Part shown: positions 61,818 through 64,000 of the stretch, piece after piece
Numbering within the stretch: the stretch's first letter is position 1
Layout of the letters: each line of letters opens with the position of its first letter
Origin: Pseudolabrys sp. Root1462
GTDB lineage: Bacteria; Pseudomonadota; Alphaproteobacteria; Rhizobiales; Xanthobacteraceae
Reading direction: 5' to 3'
Length of the DNA: 64,000 nucleotides
NCBI RefSeq assembly: GCF_001426945.1
Contig: NZ_LMFS01000001.1
Coordinates: 895,757-959,756, forward strand
Program-made: the position numbers and the translations under genes
The notes under the pieces: generated by a model
Databases searched by the model: none
What the model was told of the DNA's origin: nothing
The model's input: the letters and a program-made list of their open reading frames with translations, nothing else

Positions 61818-63179
61818 ATGGCCAAGTTTCAGGGTAGGAAGAGAGCACTTCTTCTGAGCGGCGCGAGCTTCGGCTTGCTGCTGGCGGCGAGCGCCGCGGC
61901 CAATGCCGGCGGCTTTGCGCTGCGTGAGCAGAGTGCATACGGGCAGGGCGCTTCCTTCGCCGGCATCGCCGCCGGCGGCGCACTGTCGTCGATGTTCTGG
62001 AATCCGGCGACGATGACGCAGCAGAAGGGCCTGCAGTTCGAGCAGGTCTTCACCGCCGTCATGCCGTATGCGTCGCACTCGCCGAACTCGACCAGCACCT
62101 TCGCGGCCTTCGGCGGGGCGGGCGATTCCGGCGACGATGCGGTGGTGCCGGCCGGCTACATTTCGTGGCAGGCGACCGACCGCCTCTGGCTCGGCATGGC
62201 GATGAACTCGCCGTTCGGCCTGAGCGTCAGCTTCCCGGACCGCTGGGCCGGCCGCACTTACGCCGAGAACACGGCGCTGCGCACCTATAACTTTACGCCG
62301 ACCGTCGCCTTCGAAATGAACAAGTGGATCAGCTTCGGCGCCGGCGTTCAGATTCAGTACGCCACCGCCGGCTTCACCAGCGGTCTGCCGGTGAACAACG
62401 CCGGCGTCTCGGGCGCCGCGTCGCTGACCAACACCGCCAATCTGCAGCTCAACGGCTGGGGCTACGGCTTCGTCGCCGGCGTGACGATAACGCCGACGCC
62501 GACCACCACGATCGGCATCGGCTATCGCTCGGCGATCAACCAGAAGGCCGACGGCAGCCTGTCGCTCCCGGCCGGCGGCATTTTCGGCGCGCCGCTTTCG
62601 ACGCCGGGCGGCATCGAAACGACGCTCAACTTGCCGGACAGCCTGACCCTGGGTCTGCGCCAGCGCCTGACCCGGCAGTGGACGCTGTTGGCCGGCTTCG
62701 AGTGGACCAACTGGAGCCGGATCGGTACCTCGCAGATCACGCAGACCGCGAACGGCGCACCGGCCCGCATCGCCGGCACCGCCGTGACGATCCCGTTCGA
62801 GTACAAGGACGGCTACTTCTACTCGCTCGGCGCCGAATACGAATGGAACGAGCGGCTGACGCTGCGCTCGGGTATCGCCTACGAGAAGAGCCCGATCGTC
62901 GATCAGGTGCGCACGCCGCGCCTGCCGGACAACGATCGCTTCTGGCTGTCGGCCGGCCTGACCTACCGGGTCACGCCCAAGCTGTCGCTCGATCTGGCCT
63001 ATTCGCACCTGTTCGTGAAGGACACGTCGGTCGCGCTCGGGCCGGGCACCGGCAACCCGTCTTCGTCCACGATCTCGTACTCCGGCTCGGTCGACTCGCA
63101 TGTCGATATCGTGTCGCTCGGCATCCGCTACCGCTTCGACGATCCGGTCGTCCCGGTGAAGCAGGTCTATCACAAGTAA
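61818..63179 (+). CDS. FadL-family outer-membrane hydrophobic compound channel
   Basis: A 453-residue outer-membrane protein. The signal peptide 'LLLSGASFGLLLAASAAANA' precedes the mature start 'GGFALREQSAYGQGASFAG', the FadL N-terminal hatch signature. 'SSMFWNPATMT' carries the conserved NPA motif. The C-terminal strand ends 'LGIRYRFDDPVVPVKQVYHK', with the barrel-closing aromatic a little before the end. It imports long-chain fatty acids or aromatic hydrocarbons. The lipid-type enzymes nearby fit this. ATG 61818 is chosen because the signal peptide begins there. Confidence 0.9.
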   Translation: MAKFQGRKRALLLSGASFGLLLAASAAANAGGFALREQSAYGQGASFAGIAAGGALSSMFWNPATMTQQKGLQFEQVFTAVMPYASHSPNSTSTFAAFGGAGDSGDDAVVPAGYISWQATDRLWLGMAMNSPFGLSVSFPDRWAGRTYAENTALRTYNFTPTVAFEMNKWISFGAGVQIQYATAGFTSGLPVNNAGVSGAASLTNTANLQLNGWGYGFVAGVTITPTPTTTIGIGYRSAINQKADGSLSLPAGGIFGAPLSTPGGIETTLNLPDSLTLGLRQRLTRQWTLLAGFEWTNWSRIGTSQITQTANGAPARIAGTAVTIPFEYKDGYFYSLGAEYEWNERLTLRSGIAYEKSPIVDQVRTPRLPDNDRFWLSAGLTYRVTPKLSLDLAYSHLFVKDTSVALGPGTGNPSSSTISYSGSVDSHVDIVSLGIRYRFDDPVVPVKQVYHK

Positions 63180-63203
63180 GCGCGGCACTTCCCCGCGAAC
63201 GCG

Positions 63204-63232
63204 AAAAGGCCGGCAGCGATGCCGGCCTTTTT
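63204..63232. terminator. Bidirectional intrinsic terminator
   Basis: AAAAGGCCGGC (63204-63214), loop AGCGAT, GCCGGCCTTTT (63221-63231) with one more T. The perfect 11-bp complement, with A and T ends, should terminate both the FadL-like gene and the convergent dehydrogenase gene. Confidence 0.9.
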
Positions 63233-63253
63233 GATTCCTGACGGGTGCCGCGC

Positions 63254-64000
63254 TCAGAACGCGGTCGGGATCGTGCCGCCGTCGATCAGCAGGTTCTGTC
63301 CGGTGATGTAGCCCGCATGCGACGAGCACAGGAAGGCGCAGGCCGCGCCGAACTCCTCCGGCTGGCCGAAGCGGCGCGCCGGGATGGTGTTGATGCGCGC
63401 TTGCGCCGCCTCGTCGAACGACTTGCCGCTCGCCGCCGACGCCTTGGTCAGCACGCTCTTGAGCCGGTCGGTGTCGAAGGCGCCGGGCAGGATCGAATTG
63501 ATGGTGACGTTCTTGTCGGCGACGGTGCGGGCGACGCCGGCGATGAAGGCGGTCAATCCGGCGCGCGCGCCCGACGACAGATCGAGACCGGCGAGCGGCG
63601 CCTTCACCGAGCTCGAGGTGATGTTGATGATGCGGCCGAAGCCGCGCGCCGCCATCGGATCGATGACCTTCTGAATGAGTTCGATGGCGACCACCATGTT
63701 GGCGACGACGCCATCGAGCATCATCTCGCGCGTCAGTTCGCGGAAGTTGCGCGGCGGCGGGCCGCCGTTGTTGTTCACCAGGATGTCGGGTGAGGGGCAG
63801 GCGGCGAACAGCGCCTTCTGGCCGTCCGGCGTGGCGACGTCGGCGACGACCGGGATGGCCTTGCTGCCGGTCGCCTTGGCGATCTCCGCGGCGGTGGCCT
63901 CGACGGTCCTGGCGTCACGGCCGTTGATCACGACCTCGACGCCGGCCTCGGCCAGCGCGAAGGCGCAGGCCTTGCCGAGCCCGCGGCTCGACGCGCAAAC
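63254..64000 (-). CDS. Atypical short-chain dehydrogenase/reductase (5' partial)
   Basis: A 248-residue C-terminal part of an SDR whose frame is open to the last base, so its start lies beyond the window. The visible N-terminal part 'VCASSRGLGKACAFALAEAG' is the cofactor glycine motif. 'ILVNNNGGPPP' is the NNAG equivalent. The catalytic YxxxK is missing: the region reads 'LDLSSGARAGLTAF', where Tyr and Lys are replaced. 'TINSILPGAFDTDRL' and 'GQNLLIDGGT' are normal SDR elements. Similar YxxxK-less SDRs form a known subgroup whose activity is unclear. It is convergent with the FadL-like gene. Confidence 0.88.
   Translation of the reverse strand, partial: VCASSRGLGKACAFALAEAGVEVVINGRDARTVEATAAEIAKATGSKAIPVVADVATPDGQKALFAACPSPDILVNNNGGPPPRNFRELTREMMLDGVVANMVVAIELIQKVIDPMAARGFGRIINITSSSVKAPLAGLDLSSGARAGLTAFIAGVARTVADKNVTINSILPGAFDTDRLKSVLTKASAASGKSFDEAAQARINTIPARRFGQPEEFGAACAFLCSSHAGYITGQNLLIDGGTIPTAF

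Overview
The window is a GC-rich chromosomal segment with dense, frequently overlapping gene starts (ATGA or GTGA junctions). It looks like an alphaproteobacterium of the Hyphomicrobiales (Rhizobiales), closest in style to the Bradyrhizobiaceae/Xanthobacteraceae. The reasons are the short outer-membrane beta-barrel with an N-terminal 'AADLPRP' signature, a gene transfer agent (GTA) type terminase, a canonical CtrA-type TTAA-N7-TTAAC box, the dispersed repeat that reads 'MAGLVPAIHV' when translated, and lipid A genes of the GnnA/GnnB type. The assignment is inference from gene content. No rRNA, tRNA or CRISPR array was seen.

Region 1 (1-11.7 kb): the 3' part of an amidase; a MarR regulator divergent from a complete liv-type ABC importer (substrate-binding protein, two permeases, two ATPases); a fumarylpyruvate-hydrolase-like enzyme; a second MarR regulator facing a MATE exporter across two identical operator-like repeats; and an MsbA-like ABC exporter that overlaps the MATE gene tail to tail.

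Region 2 (11.7-37.8 kb): a large envelope polysaccharide island. It holds galE, heptose synthesis and transfer (hldD, hldE, waaC, waaF and a third GT9 enzyme), kdsD, two GT2 transferases, an O-antigen ligase, a WecA-like initiating transferase, a GT4 transferase, an AsnB-like amidotransferase, a TviB-like UDP-sugar dehydrogenase, a uronate-epimerase-like gene, a GnnA/GnnB-like pair, cysD-cysNC for activated sulfate, manC and murJ. Together these can build the heptose core, supply lipid A and O-antigen precursors, and join O-antigen to core.

Region 3 (37.8-51.2 kb): an RND efflux pair; a lone form-II CoxL-like molybdenum hydroxylase subunit followed by two cytochrome c genes; an EamA transporter; a stand-alone Lrp/AsnC ligand-binding domain; and a TPP riboswitch heading thiM-thiE-thiD with a translationally coupled TRAP substrate-binding protein.

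Region 4 (51.2-56.8 kb): an outer-membrane protein with an elaborate upstream region, a strong terminator and a palindromic repeat pair, then a GTA-type small/large terminase pair not followed by head genes. Directly after the large terminase lies an AT-richer insert with DUF1883, YjzC-like, XRE-regulator and ImmA/IrrE-protease genes and several GAAA-loop hairpins.

Region 5 (56.8-64 kb): an FAH-family hydrolase, a MetF-like reductase, a two-subunit CoA-transferase-like enzyme split by a composite palindromic repeat, a fatty acid hydroxylase-family membrane enzyme, a FadL-like channel, and an atypical short-chain dehydrogenase running off the window end.
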